Source of the DNA: Paraburkholderia xenovorans LB400
GTDB taxonomy: Bacteria; Pseudomonadota; Gammaproteobacteria; Burkholderiales; Burkholderiaceae
Length of the DNA stretch: 64,000 nt
Assembly (NCBI RefSeq): GCF_000013645.1
Contig: NC_007953.1
Span: 1,178,001 to 1,242,000 of the forward strand
Reading direction: 5' to 3'
The position numbers were made by a program, and so were the translations under genes. The notes under the pieces were generated by a model, which worked only from the letters and a program-made list of their open reading frames with translations, had not been told where the DNA came from and searched no databases. Each line of letters opens with the position of its first letter. Position 1 is the stretch's first letter. Positions 28,024 through 37,594 of this stretch are shown here, one piece after another.

Positions 28024-28575
28024 CTAGAAATAATTCATCGCAAACGTCACCGTACCCTGCACGTCGCCGGCACCCGCTGCAGCGCCAGCGGCGTAGTACT
28101 GGGTACTGTAGTGCAGGGTCGCCGTGCCGCCATTGATCGGCGTGGCAGCCGCTGCCTGCTGGCTAGCCGCATTACCCACCTGGAGTTGGGTACCATCCTC
28201 ATACGTCAGTTGGATCTGGACATTCGCCGCGGGGCTGCTCGCCTGGTTGACCAGATTGAAATTAGGCGCGACATTCGCGCCGCCTTCAAAGAACGGACGG
28301 GCGCTCGCGTACGAGGCCGGACACGCGCTCAGCCCAATCGTGAGATCCGTCGCCCCCGCCGTGGCGCCGGCTGCCGGCAGCTGGCTTTTCGAGACCGTCG
28401 GCAGCGTGACGATATTTGCGGAACCACCGCCGTTGACAGAAACGGTACAGGTGACATCCACAATTTCCCCATCAATGGTAATCGTGCCGTCGGACGCCTG
28501 CGCAACGATGGGTGGCGCCAGGACGCATGCCGCTGCGAGAACATACAACCCATTCCATGCCAGTTTCTTTCTCAT
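28024..28575 (-). CDS. Fimbrial minor subunit, type 1 family
   Basis: A 183-residue pilin with signal peptide (LYVLAAACVLAPPIVAQA), then SDGTITIDGEIVDVTCTV with the conserved early Cys, a second Cys in LSACPAS forming the family disulfide, and the C-terminal beta strand GTVTFAMNYF with the penultimate Tyr used for donor-strand exchange. It closely resembles the subunit at 33689-34249. I chose the ATG at 28575 since the longer frame has no conserved N-terminus; no clear ribosome site is present. It is the last gene of the operon. Confidence 0.88.
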   Translation of the reverse strand: MRKKLAWNGLYVLAAACVLAPPIVAQASDGTITIDGEIVDVTCTVSVNGGGSANIVTLPTVSKSQLPAAGATAGATDLTIGLSACPASYASARPFFEGGANVAPNFNLVNQASSPAANVQIQLTYEDGTQLQVGNAASQQAAAATPINGGTATLHYSTQYYAAGAAAGAGDVQGTVTFAMNYF

Positions 28576-28724
28576 AGAAGACTCGTAAATAAAACCACTC
28601 CCGATGAAGGACCGACCGCACCCGGGTGCGCGTTTCCACCCTGAGCGCCGTTCGCTCCCGCCAACCCGTTTGCCCTTTCCCACCGGAGCCAAACGGCAAT
28701 ACCTGGGCAACGCTTGAAGCATGC

Positions 28725-29867
28725 TTATGGATAGCTAATCGTGAACGCCGCTTGCGCGCGGGCCCTGCCCGGCGATACTGTCTGGCCCGTCTGAATAAAG
28801 CGTGCATATAGCGGCACGGAAAAGCTCGTGGGAGGACGAATATCCACGCCGAACTGCCCCACCATCTGCAAATTTCCGAATGTCACCGGGTTGATGCCAG
28901 CGCCATCCAGAATCTGAATGCCTGCACCGCTTGCCGTGCTCGTGCCATCCAGCGCCAGCACCCCATTTTGCCCGGGCACCGATAGACCCGCCGGATCCAG
29001 CGTTAATGCCAACTTGTAGGATGCCGGAGTTCCGTTGGTGTAACAGTTCATATCGATCGTGAAAGACCTGCCAACGGAAGTACTGTTCACTGAATTCCCG
29101 AATCCGTTTTCGCCCAGCGTTACCTTCCCCAGATCGACGGTAGTATTGGGCGATGCCGCCTCGCACGTCTGCGGGAGCAGCTTGATGCTATTCAGCCCGT
29201 TTATCTTCAGGAAGTTGCTGACTACGGTCACCGGATACGGAGCGCCATAATTGGGCATGATCGTAGCAAGGAACAAAACGGGAATGGCACTACTCGTGAG
29301 GTTATTCGGGCCTACCGTCATTTCGCCGGTTTTCACCAGTTCGATATCGACCTGCGCCGAAAAGGTCACATTCTTCGACCCATAAATATTGGGCACATCG
29401 ACCCCCAAATCGAGGGCGTAATCGGTCGCATTGGAATACTGGTTGCCGTTGATCGTGACAAAAAGTTCCAATCCAGATCCATTCCACAACTGGAGCTTCT
29501 GCGCCCCGCCACCGGCGGTGCTGCTGGTGTGCCCCACCAGCAAAAAGCCGACCCTCGGGGTTTGCGGATAAGTACCGCCACTATCCTTTCCACATTCGCC
29601 GGAAATCGTGAACGACTGCCGCCAGACTACCGTATTTATCGGCGTATTAGGACTCAGGCCGAGGCTGTTGGGTAAGGTTACCGTAGCAGGAAGTCCCGCG
29701 ACGGGACTGCATATTACCGGCTTGGTCTCGGCGAACGCATTCGGCATGGCGACAAGGCCCGATACGACGCATATCAGCACTCTTGTTCCCAACCGCCACA
29801 ACGTTCGCATGCGCGCCACGGCGCCTGGCTTCGACCGCCCGCGACGGCCCGGTTCATTCGCTTCCAT
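28725..29867 (-). CDS. Fimbrial tip adhesin (two-domain)
   Basis: A 380-residue protein encoded directly after the usher. After a basic N-terminus and signal (VLICVVSGLVAMPNAFAE) come an N-terminal lectin-like region of about 200 residues without known family strings, then a pilin domain with LPQTCEAASPNTTVDLGKV, SFTIDMNCYTNGTP and a C-terminal ARAQAAFTISYP strand with penultimate Tyr. Two-domain architecture and operon place mark it as the adhesin that caps the fibre. The ATG at 29867 follows GGAG at proper spacing. The receptor is unknown. Confidence 0.85.
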   Translation of the reverse strand: MEANEPGRRGRSKPGAVARMRTLWRLGTRVLICVVSGLVAMPNAFAETKPVICSPVAGLPATVTLPNSLGLSPNTPINTVVWRQSFTISGECGKDSGGTYPQTPRVGFLLVGHTSSTAGGGAQKLQLWNGSGLELFVTINGNQYSNATDYALDLGVDVPNIYGSKNVTFSAQVDIELVKTGEMTVGPNNLTSSAIPVLFLATIMPNYGAPYPVTVVSNFLKINGLNSIKLLPQTCEAASPNTTVDLGKVTLGENGFGNSVNSTSVGRSFTIDMNCYTNGTPASYKLALTLDPAGLSVPGQNGVLALDGTSTASGAGIQILDGAGINPVTFGNLQMVGQFGVDIRPPTSFSVPLYARFIQTGQTVSPGRARAQAAFTISYP

Positions 29868-29929
29868 TATCAATCTCCATGTGCTCTGCTTCACGTTTCA
29901 CGTGCAATGCTGCGTTGCATTCGTTCTCT

Positions 29930-32689
29930 TCAGGAAGCAAGCCCATCCGCACTTTTCCCTGCCTTCCCTGCCTGGCGACTCGACGGAGCCGAGCCCTCCG
30001 TCATCTCGCAGGGTGCCTCCAGGCGCTCGAAGGCCATCGCGTTATCGCCCGCCTTATGCTCAGGCAGCCGGACACGAATGACACAGCTGTAAGCCGACGG
30101 CGAAGCGCCCCATGTCACCTTGAGCTCGTCGGCCAGTCCGTTGATCCGCGCGTAGACCATGCCGCCCTGCGTGACCATGCCAATGTTGTTGCCCTTGCCG
30201 TCACTGACGGGGGCGCCGAACGGCAGCGCATTTCCGTCCGGCAGGTGTGACCTGATGAGCACGGGGCGACCGGTGACAGTCGGATAATCCAGCATGACCA
30301 CCGCGCCAAGACGTGGCGCGACCTGCCGGCTGGTCGTCTGCAGTTCTATATTGGCGTCGGTGCCTTTCGGATCCAGCGTGACCTCATTCAGCCGATAGGG
30401 CGTCAGATAGGGCACCACGGCGTTGCCGTTCGCATCGAGCTTGACCCCGGGATAGCCCGTGACGACAGCGCCCGCGCCACCCGGGGCCGACACGATGCCG
30501 ATGGTATCGGCGGTGTATGCGCTAGCAGTCACCCCTCGAGGGTGCGCAACGATGGAGCCACTCACCCCAGCGTTAACCGATTTGTAGCCCGAGCCTGTGG
30601 AGAAGCCGGCCTGCAGATTGGTGTACGGCGCGCGGTACTGGCCCGACAGGTTGCCCGCGTAGCGAGCGCCGCCGTCACGCGTCACACCGGCGGCATAGCC
30701 GATCTGGTTGTCCTCGCCCGCCACACCGTTCACGAGGGTTTGCACCGCCGTTCCACTCGACCGATCGTTGACAACGTTGAAGCTCAACGTCGGCGCCTGC
30801 AGGGTGCGACCGAGAGGCAGCGACAGGTTCACCATGTACCGCGTATCCATCGCACCGCCGCCCGTGCGCACGCGTTCCACGGAAACGCCGTAATTCACCG
30901 CGCCGATACGATTGACATGACCGATCTGAAACTGCGTGTCGCGTCCGGGGCGCGTCCAGTAATCCTGGATATAGCCGCTGACAAACAGTTGTCCCCAGCG
31001 GCTATCATGGCCCAGCCCCTGGCTGGCCGTGACAGACAGGCGGTTCCTTGCGCGCTGGAGAGACGACATATCGCTTTGGCCAGTGCGCGCATTGTTGATG
31101 AACGTCAGCGCATCGTTCAGGTCCAGATACCCTGTGGACGAGAAACGATATGCCGCCACCGAGACGTTGCTATCGGTTTGCGTGATGAGTTTGCTGTAGG
31201 CGGCTCGAATACTCAGGCCGCGGCTGGCCCTCGCGCCAGAGGGCGACGCATTGGAGCCGGACGCGTCGAGCGCTATAGCGCCAACGGGCGTGCCGACTGC
31301 TGCGCCCGCGAGCACGGAACCGTAATTGTTGCTGGCCAGCACGCCGCCGTACAGCGTCAGCGCATTCGTCACACCACGCTGCACCGTCGCTAGCGCCACC
31401 GCCGGCGTATAGGAAAGCTGACGGCTGCGGATCGAGCCCGCCATCAGGTTGTAGCGCGTCATGCCGGGGCGCAGCGCCTGCGCGACCGATGCGTAGGGCA
31501 CCCTGAAGGTGCGCACACGCCCGTCCGCTTCGATGATGGAAACATCCAGATCACCGCCATAGCCCGTGGGATACAGATCGTCGATAACAAACGGACCCGC
31601 CGGCACGGCCGTATCATAAAGGACGTAGCCATTCTGGCGGATCGTCACCCGTGCATTCGTTTCCGCCACGCCGCGAACGACCGGGGCGTAGCCCCGCATG
31701 GAGTCCGGCAGCATGCGGTCATCCGATGCGAGTTGCACGCCGCGGTAGGCAAATGTATCGAACAGTTCGCCATTGGTGTACGAGTCGCCCAGGGTGACGC
31801 GCGATTTCCACCTGGTGACATCGTGCTGGACATAGTTGTAGGCCGTGTTGTAGTGGCGCCGGGCGCTCTCGTAATGGTGCCCGCCGCCGTCGGACCAGGT
31901 CAGTGTGCCGCTGTGGCGGAATGTCCAGCCACCCATATTGAAACCAGCATTGAGACCGAGATATCCCGAGTTGGCCGCCCCGCTTCCCTCAAATTCGTTG
32001 CGATACAGATTGGCGGTATAGCTCAACCGCGCGGACGTCGCGCCCTCATCCCACAACGCGGGATCCACATAGCCACGGGCCGTGCGCTGCAACGACGCTT
32101 GCGGAATGTCGACGTCCAGCCGCAGATCCGACTGATTGAACGTCACGCTGGCGCCGGAAACGATGGACGACAGGTCGAGGCAGCCATCCGGTTGGGCGAA
32201 CTCGGCCACATGCCCGCTATCAAGCTTGCTGGTATCGACATTGAGTCGCTCCAGCAGGGCACGATTGAAACAGACTTGCGCCCTGCCCTCGGCGTCTGCG
32301 CGAATAACCAGGCTTTCACGGCCGATCAGACGGCCATTCAGATAGACGTCCGATCGGTATTCGCCCGGCATGACGGGGTTGCCCGTCTCATAGCGGGAGA
32401 CATCGACGGCACGATCCGCCGAACTCATGAGGAATGACGAATCGAACTGGACCGACGCCAGAAGCGGCGCCGCGGAAGCCATCAGAAGCGGTGCGGAGGA
32501 GACCGTCTTTTTCCCCGCGTCGTTGAGCATCGCGTCACGCGCCGCCGTGGCGCTGACGCCATCCTGAGTTGCGGCCCACGATGCCGGAAGATACGCCAGC
32601 AGCATGGCAGCGCACAGCGGCCGCATGGCCAGACCATTTCTGTTAGTTATGCCAAATAGTCGTTTCATTAAGCGAGCCCGAATCTCCAT
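29930..32689 (-). CDS. Fimbrial outer-membrane usher
   Basis: A 919-residue PapC/FimD-type usher. It has a signal (PLCAAMLLAYLPASWA), the N-terminal chaperone-binding domain (VQFDSSFLMSS, GEYRSDVYLNGRLIGR), a 24-strand barrel region (RLSYTANLYRNEFEG, GFNMGGWTFRHSG), the plug domain (YAPVVRGVAETNARVTIRQN) and C-terminal domains ending GASPSAYSCVIRVRLP. I took the ATG at 32689; the ATG at 32668 is an alternative since neither has a strong ribosome site. It secretes and assembles the subunits encoded on either side. Confidence 0.94.
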   Translation of the reverse strand: MEIRARLMKRLFGITNRNGLAMRPLCAAMLLAYLPASWAATQDGVSATAARDAMLNDAGKKTVSSAPLLMASAAPLLASVQFDSSFLMSSADRAVDVSRYETGNPVMPGEYRSDVYLNGRLIGRESLVIRADAEGRAQVCFNRALLERLNVDTSKLDSGHVAEFAQPDGCLDLSSIVSGASVTFNQSDLRLDVDIPQASLQRTARGYVDPALWDEGATSARLSYTANLYRNEFEGSGAANSGYLGLNAGFNMGGWTFRHSGTLTWSDGGGHHYESARRHYNTAYNYVQHDVTRWKSRVTLGDSYTNGELFDTFAYRGVQLASDDRMLPDSMRGYAPVVRGVAETNARVTIRQNGYVLYDTAVPAGPFVIDDLYPTGYGGDLDVSIIEADGRVRTFRVPYASVAQALRPGMTRYNLMAGSIRSRQLSYTPAVALATVQRGVTNALTLYGGVLASNNYGSVLAGAAVGTPVGAIALDASGSNASPSGARASRGLSIRAAYSKLITQTDSNVSVAAYRFSSTGYLDLNDALTFINNARTGQSDMSSLQRARNRLSVTASQGLGHDSRWGQLFVSGYIQDYWTRPGRDTQFQIGHVNRIGAVNYGVSVERVRTGGGAMDTRYMVNLSLPLGRTLQAPTLSFNVVNDRSSGTAVQTLVNGVAGEDNQIGYAAGVTRDGGARYAGNLSGQYRAPYTNLQAGFSTGSGYKSVNAGVSGSIVAHPRGVTASAYTADTIGIVSAPGGAGAVVTGYPGVKLDANGNAVVPYLTPYRLNEVTLDPKGTDANIELQTTSRQVAPRLGAVVMLDYPTVTGRPVLIRSHLPDGNALPFGAPVSDGKGNNIGMVTQGGMVYARINGLADELKVTWGASPSAYSCVIRVRLPEHKAGDNAMAFERLEAPCEMTEGSAPSSRQAGKAGKSADGLAS

Positions 32690-32790
32690 CACGCGGTCTA
32701 ACGTCGAGTCACAGAGCCAGGGACCGGCGATGCGCTCATGGGGTAAATGCGAACGTGCCCCAGGCTAAGGAACAGCGCCCGCTGGTGTCG

Positions 32791-33579
32791 TCATTGTGAA
32801 TATGCACCGATGCGCGCCTTGACAGGCACGAAGCCGCCGGCGTCGTTCACCACCGTGAAGTCGAACTCCGTACCATCGGGCACAAGGGTGGAAAGCCGCT
32901 CGCTGAACTCGAATGACCGGGATGCGCCCGGCGCAATCATGGCCCCTTCCTTGATCGTGTATTCGTGCCCGCCGCTGCGGATCTGAACTCCGGCGACGTT
33001 GACATGGTAGGCGGATGCGTTCGTTGCCCGAATGGCGTACGCGCCTTGCGAGCCCGCTGACACCAGTTTCCAGGCGACGGCGTTTACCGCTTCGCGCGCA
33101 CCCTCGTCGGTGAGGCCGACCGGGCGAAAGAAAATCTTGATACGGGTACGAATGGCCACCTGCAGCAGGTTCGCCGCATCGTCAGCGGGGGCGGCCGGCT
33201 TGGGTGGAATATCCAGCACGTTCAGCCAGAAGACCGACTCCTTGTCTTGCGGCAGCGCGTCGCCCGTATACGTCAGGCGCAACGTCTGACCCTTATGCGG
33301 CTCAATGCGGGCAACCGGTGGAGTCAGAATGAAGGTGGCATCGATCTTGTCCGGCGCCGCTTTGGAATCGCCCTTGTCCACCCAAACCTGAACCAGCGAA
33401 GGCAGATCGCCATTGTTAGTCAGCTTGACCGTGACCTCCCGTTCTGCGGCAGGATAGATTACGCGCGTTCCCGTGATCACCACGTTCGCCCCTGCCGGGT
33501 TGGCCGAGCAAACGCAAGCCACGCATGCAAGTCTGGATAGCCACCCGAACAGACGCTTGGGCGTTCGTGTTACGTTCAT
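32791..33579 (-). CDS. Periplasmic fimbrial chaperone
   Basis: A 262-residue PapD-like chaperone with signal (LACVACVCSANPAGA), N-terminal Ig domain (VVITGTRVIYPAAEREVTVK, PPVARIEPHKGQTLRLTY, SVFWLNVLDIPPKP) including the Arg and Lys that anchor subunit C-termini, and a C-terminal domain opening RIKIFFRPVGL. The ATG at 33579 is preceded by AGAGAA. It would shuttle subunits to the usher encoded downstream. Confidence 0.93.
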   Translation of the reverse strand: MNVTRTPKRLFGWLSRLACVACVCSANPAGANVVITGTRVIYPAAEREVTVKLTNNGDLPSLVQVWVDKGDSKAAPDKIDATFILTPPVARIEPHKGQTLRLTYTGDALPQDKESVFWLNVLDIPPKPAAPADDAANLLQVAIRTRIKIFFRPVGLTDEGAREAVNAVAWKLVSAGSQGAYAIRATNASAYHVNVAGVQIRSGGHEYTIKEGAMIAPGASRSFEFSERLSTLVPDGTEFDFTVVNDAGGFVPVKARIGAYSQ

Positions 33580-33688
33580 AACGTTCTCTAGCAGTTGGAA
33601 AAAGGGGCACGAGACGCTCGCATCCCCCTCACGGTGCATACCGGGCGCCAGCAACAGGGCTGCCAGGCCGCCCGCCGCTCGTGCGTGC

Positions 33689-34249
33689 TTACAGCACGTA
33701 TTCGATCGAGTAGGTCACCGAGCTCGTGACGTCACCCGCGCCCGGCGCGCCGGAGCCGACCTTGTAATAGCGAGCGATGTAATGCATGGTCGCCCCGCCG
33801 CTGTCCGTGGCCACCGCAGTGGCACTGTGCTGGCTGCTGTCACCAACCTTCAGTCCCGAGCCATCGGCGTAGGCCAATTGGACCCGAACGTTCTTGGCCG
33901 GGGTGCCAGCCGTATTCAACAGGGTGTAGTCGTTCGCGGTGTCGAGCGTAGGACCTGCTTCGAAGAAGGTGCGAACGGCAGCGGGACGAGCAGCACCCGT
34001 GCAACCCGACACCGCGACGGTGAAGTCCGTGTCGCCAGCAGTCTGGGAATTCACCAGCAAGCCGGTAGCCACCGTCGGCAGCGTCACGGTGCTGGTTGCG
34101 GGACCGCCATTGACGGCGACGTTGCAGGTCTGGTCGACCACCTTGCCATTGAAAGTGATCACGCCGTCCGACGCCTGAGCCGAGGACGACAGAGCCATCG
34201 TGGCTGCGGCGAGGGCGCCCAGCACCGTCATTGCGTACTTCTTGTTCAT
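33689..34249 (-). CDS. Major fimbrial subunit, type 1 family
   Basis: A 186-residue pilin with signal (MTVLGALAAATMALSSSAQA), mature start SDGVITFNGKVVDQTCNV, the Cys pair (QTCNV, VSGCTG) and a C-terminal strand SSVTYSIEYVL with Tyr third from the end. First gene of the operon, it has the best ribosome site of the set (AAGGAG 7 bp before ATG), as expected for the most abundant subunit. Order is subunit, chaperone, usher, adhesin, minor subunit. Confidence 0.92.
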   Translation of the reverse strand: MNKKYAMTVLGALAAATMALSSSAQASDGVITFNGKVVDQTCNVAVNGGPATSTVTLPTVATGLLVNSQTAGDTDFTVAVSGCTGAARPAAVRTFFEAGPTLDTANDYTLLNTAGTPAKNVRVQLAYADGSGLKVGDSSQHSATAVATDSGGATMHYIARYYKVGSGAPGAGDVTSSVTYSIEYVL

Positions 34250-34502
34250 ATCTTTGCTCCTTATCTTGAATATGCGGTTGGCGCCGAGGCATGAAGTCTT
34301 GTTTCAGACCGAAAGCGCGACGTAAATTGTCGGTTCCGGCATTCGCATATCCAATCGCTTATCGTCCATATTTCGCCGTTCACGCTGGAAATCCGTTGAA
34401 GCTCCCGACGGGGCGACACCGATGCCGAGCCGTCAACAGGCAGTGAAGCACCCCGAGTTTTCCGGAGAGGGTTGAGCTTATGGAAAATATCGACAAGACA
34501 GG

Positions 34503-34712
34503 ATGAAACACGCCGCCGAAATATCCGGCCGACGGACGCCAATGCGCGGTTCGCATGGTGTTCGAGCATCGATCAGCGGGCGCGGACGGACGCAACCGGA
34601 GGCCATTCAGTCGATCGCCGCCAGGATGGGCTGCTCGCGCGAGACGTTGACGAACCCGGTGCGTCAGGCCCATGAAACGGGGGATTCACACACATCGTTT
34701 CAACCGGGCTGA
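34503..34712 (+). pseudogene. IS3-family OrfA remnant
   Basis: Two adjoining frames together give an OrfA start: PPKYPADGRQCAVRMVFEHR in one, then PEAIQSIAARMGCSRETLTN and PVRQAHETGDS in the other, fitting the IS3 OrfA helix-turn-helix pattern with one frameshift near 34575-34600. Nothing downstream reads as the rest of the element. It lies 250 bp upstream of the fimbrial operon start, on the opposite strand. Confidence 0.65.
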
Positions 34713-35795
34713 AGCGATAGACCGTGAGATCAGCCAGGTGCCGGGCACAAGGACGCACGGTGGATCCACAACGAGTTGCGGCTTCACAAACCAGGAGAAT
34801 TGTCCTTCGCAACCACTCAAAGTGAGCGCAATCGCACCCCGCGGATCCGCTGGAAAACGCCCACGACGAGCGGAAACAGCGAATCCGGCATCGCGAATGG
34901 AAGTCGACAAGACCCCTGCCGAGCATCATCGGCGCGTGCTTGAACTCGCGTCTCCTGCCGGAGCCACGCGATCAGACACGCCGGGAAAGCGGTCTTCAAG
35001 AGAGCGAAACGATGTCCATGAATCGCACCAGTCAAATCCCTTTGAGTAAGTAGCCCAGCGGAGCCGCACCGCTGTATGTGAACCTCTCGACCCGTACAGC
35101 TCCTGTCGTCCAGCCGTGGCTCCGAGCGGCCGATCCGCGAACAGCGCCGGGCGCCGCGTTTTGAGACGCGCAACCGTTGCCATGCCCGCGGTTTGCGCGT
35201 CCAGAGTCTCCTGGATCCGCGCTGAGCGCAACGCGCCATGAATGAATCCAGGGCAGGTAAGGCCCCTCGACGAGCGAAAGCCAGGAACCGTCCGCAGTAT
35301 CGAACCCAGCCCGGAAGCACCGGCTGTGTCCATCGAGGGATTCCTAAAGTTCCAGATCGGTGGCGACGGTGCGGCCGCACCGACGCATTCGCAACCGCAT
35401 CGATCTGGCCGCTTTGTCGCTTACCGCGGGGGCGAAACTGACGAACGGTGTTCCAGAGCGATTCGTTGAACGACCCTCCGCGCGACCCGGTCCGCCACGC
35501 CCGGACGGCTGGTGCGAACGACACACTCTCAACGAGCATCCGGGTTGGGCGGAGATCCGTCATCCGTTTCGTCCGCTCACGTGTCAACGGCTGCGGGTAT
35601 TGAAGATGCGCCGGCGTCCACGAAGCGTTTCTTGAACCCGGCCGCAGCATGATCTGCAGGAACATCTTGCAGCGTACTCAGCCGCTTCCATGAAACCATC
35701 TCCTAATCAATTATTCCCATGCGTTATGGTTGCAATTGGTGGTTGCATCAGGTAAAAATGCCTTCCCTCTGCTTTTCACCTTCCAGTGGTCCTGG
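34713..35795. other. Decayed region between IS3 remnants, no assignable gene
   Basis: About 1.1 kb in which open frames on both strands are Arg/Ser-rich shadows without family strings or good ribosome sites. It has the look of scrambled former coding DNA between two unrelated IS3 fragments. Confidence 0.5.
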
Positions 35796-35799
35796 GGTT

Positions 35800-36455
35800 A
35801 TGCAGCCGCATCCTTTGCCTGTTGAACCTTGAGCCAGTCCCGCAAAGCGGGGTCGGCGATACAAGGCCGAGCGACGAATAACGGCGGCTTCTGTTTTAGA
35901 ACACCTTAATGTATTCAAACAAGTCCGCTGTGGCCTCCCGATGCATGCGATACCTCATGCCACGCATCCGCTCGTGCTTCAGGCTGTTGCGGAAGTTCTC
36001 CGTCGGCGCGCTGTTCCGGCCATTTCCCTTGCGGCTCATCAAACAGCGCATGCGCTATCCGGCGCAGCTTGCGCCGAAACCCACGGCTCGCGCACTGGCT
36101 ACCGCAGTCCGAGTAGCGCAGCGCAGCGCGCGCGGGCTTGCGGTAACACCACGCCGCCGTCAATGCGTCAGTCGCCAGGTCCGCCGTCACGCGCGACTTG
36201 ATGGACCAGCCCACGACTTCCGGGTTGACCGAGTCCAGCACGACCGCCCGATGCCGCCGACTCTCGTCGATCCCCACGTACCTGAGGTCCACGCTCCGCG
36301 CCTGGTTCGGCGCGGCCGGCGCGCCCTTGCGAGTCAGCAGGTTCAGTGCGACGGGCAGTTTGTGGCTGGAATCGGTCGTGACGCGGTAACGGCGCTTGTG
36401 GCAAGCGCGGGTGCCGTTCCGGCTCATCAGGCGCTCCACGCGTGCGTCGCTGGCC
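35800..36455 (-). pseudogene. IS3-family OrfB transposase remnant
   Basis: Minus-strand strings follow IS3 OrfB in order: ERLMSRNGTRACHKRRYRVT, TDSSHKLPVALNLLTRKGAP, HRAVVLDSVNPEVVGWSIKS, RYSDCGSQCASRGFRRKL and, after a frame change, ADLFEYIKVF followed by an in-frame stop and NRSRRYSSLG. The catalytic DITYI segment and the DRGSQY motif are damaged (CGSQC). It is a dead copy of an IS2/IS150-like element, and no terminal repeats were located. Confidence 0.8.
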
Positions 36456-36643
36456 GGAATGCGTCACGAACGGGTCTCCTCGGCCACGCACGGCCACCGC
36501 CTTATTCCACCGTGTACACCTGTTTCGCTACCTTGAACATTTCTTTCCTTCCTTCGGGTCGACTTGATACATGACCTGCCGGCAGGCCAAATTCCAAGGG
36601 AAACCCAGTCGTTGCGCTACCTCTTCTTCAGACACCACAGACC

Positions 36644-37291
36644 ATGCATCACACAACAATTTCCATTGCGGACGATCACCCTTTTGTTCTTGCCTCCATG
36701 ACCGCCGTTCTGCAGGGAGTCCCCCAATTCGCCGTCGTACATCAGTGTGCGAACGGAAAAGATCTACTCGACGCGCTATCCAAGGTAGAAACGGATCTGG
36801 TCGTCACGGATTTTTCGATGACGCGTGAAGACCGCTCGGTAGATGGCTTCGGCTTGCTAGCCGAACTCCGTCGCCGGCATCCGGATGTAAAAATCGTTCT
36901 CCTGACGGCCTTGGTCAACGCTGGAATCTTTACAAGAGCGCTTAGCGTGGGTGTAGGGGCGTTGGTGAGCAAAACGGATTCCATCAGTGAACTGGCGCGA
37001 GCATGCGCGCGTGTAAAGATCAGTCGCTCGCCGTACCTTTCTCCTGCCGTGCAGTCCATTATTCATGGCGCATCGATGGATCACCCCAACACCTCGAAGG
37101 CCAGGCTGACGCCCAAAGAACTGGAAGTTGTGCGCCTATTGGTTGCAGGCCGGTCGCTCGCCCAGATCGCATCCCAACTGGGCCGCTCCCCCAGCACCAT
37201 CTCCACGCAGAAATACAACGCCTCCAGGAAGATCGGCGCAACTTCCTACACACAATTGATCCGGTATGCTTACGAGAACGGTCTGACCTGA
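36644..37291 (+). CDS. LuxR/FixJ-type response regulator, orphan
   Basis: A 215-residue regulator. The receiver shows ISIADDHPFVLASM with the acidic pair, phospho-acceptor Asp in LVVTDFSMTRED, LLTALV and the Lys in LVSKTDS. The output domain is a LuxR-type helix-turn-helix: LTPKELEVVRLLVAG, SLAQIASQLGRSPSTISTQK. The length and layout resemble RcsB/EvgA-type regulators. No histidine kinase is encoded nearby. It stands between the fimbrial operon with its IS wreckage and the catabolic island; control of the fimbriae is possible but unproven. The ATG at 36644 lacks a strong ribosome site. Confidence 0.9.
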   Translation: MHHTTISIADDHPFVLASMTAVLQGVPQFAVVHQCANGKDLLDALSKVETDLVVTDFSMTREDRSVDGFGLLAELRRRHPDVKIVLLTALVNAGIFTRALSVGVGALVSKTDSISELARACARVKISRSPYLSPAVQSIIHGASMDHPNTSKARLTPKELEVVRLLVAGRSLAQIASQLGRSPSTISTQKYNASRKIGATSYTQLIRYAYENGLT

Positions 37292-37299
37292 AACCGCTT

Positions 37300-37560
37300 G
37301 CGCGAGTCGTTTTCCTTCGCTCCACAGCAGCGGACACGGCGAGCGTTGTAGAGGATGACCCTGTTCGACGAGCTGGTTGTACTGGATGATGGTGCGCCGC
37401 TCTTGCCGGAGCTTCCCGTCGATAACATCGCCGCCGAACCTCAGCCGTTTCGCGAAGCCGTTGAACCGCTCGCGCCTGTCCGTCACGGCGTGAATCGTGC
37501 GGCACGTTTCCAGGTCGTTGATAACGCGGCAGAAATATCGCGCGGATGACGGGCCCCGGT
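37300..37560 (-). pseudogene. Probable Tn3-family transposase C-terminal fragment
   Basis: One minus-strand frame reads RYFCRVINDLETCRTIHAVT, DRRERFNGFAKRLRFGGDVI, IDGKLRQERRTIIQYNQLV, and the neighbouring frame continues VILYNARRV. The pattern R-F-G-G-x-x-I...Y-x-x-L-V-x-x-x-V-I-L-x-N resembles the C-terminus of some Tn3-family transposases. It has no start and a frameshift near the end. Confidence 0.45.
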
Positions 37561-37594
37561 TGCCGGAACGCGAAATACAAACGGTACGGAACGC

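Noticed and set aside
34817..35665. 282-codon minus-strand frame as a real gene
   Set aside because: Composition is Arg-rich throughout, no motif or start signal is visible, and it overlaps equally long frames on the other strand between IS fragments.
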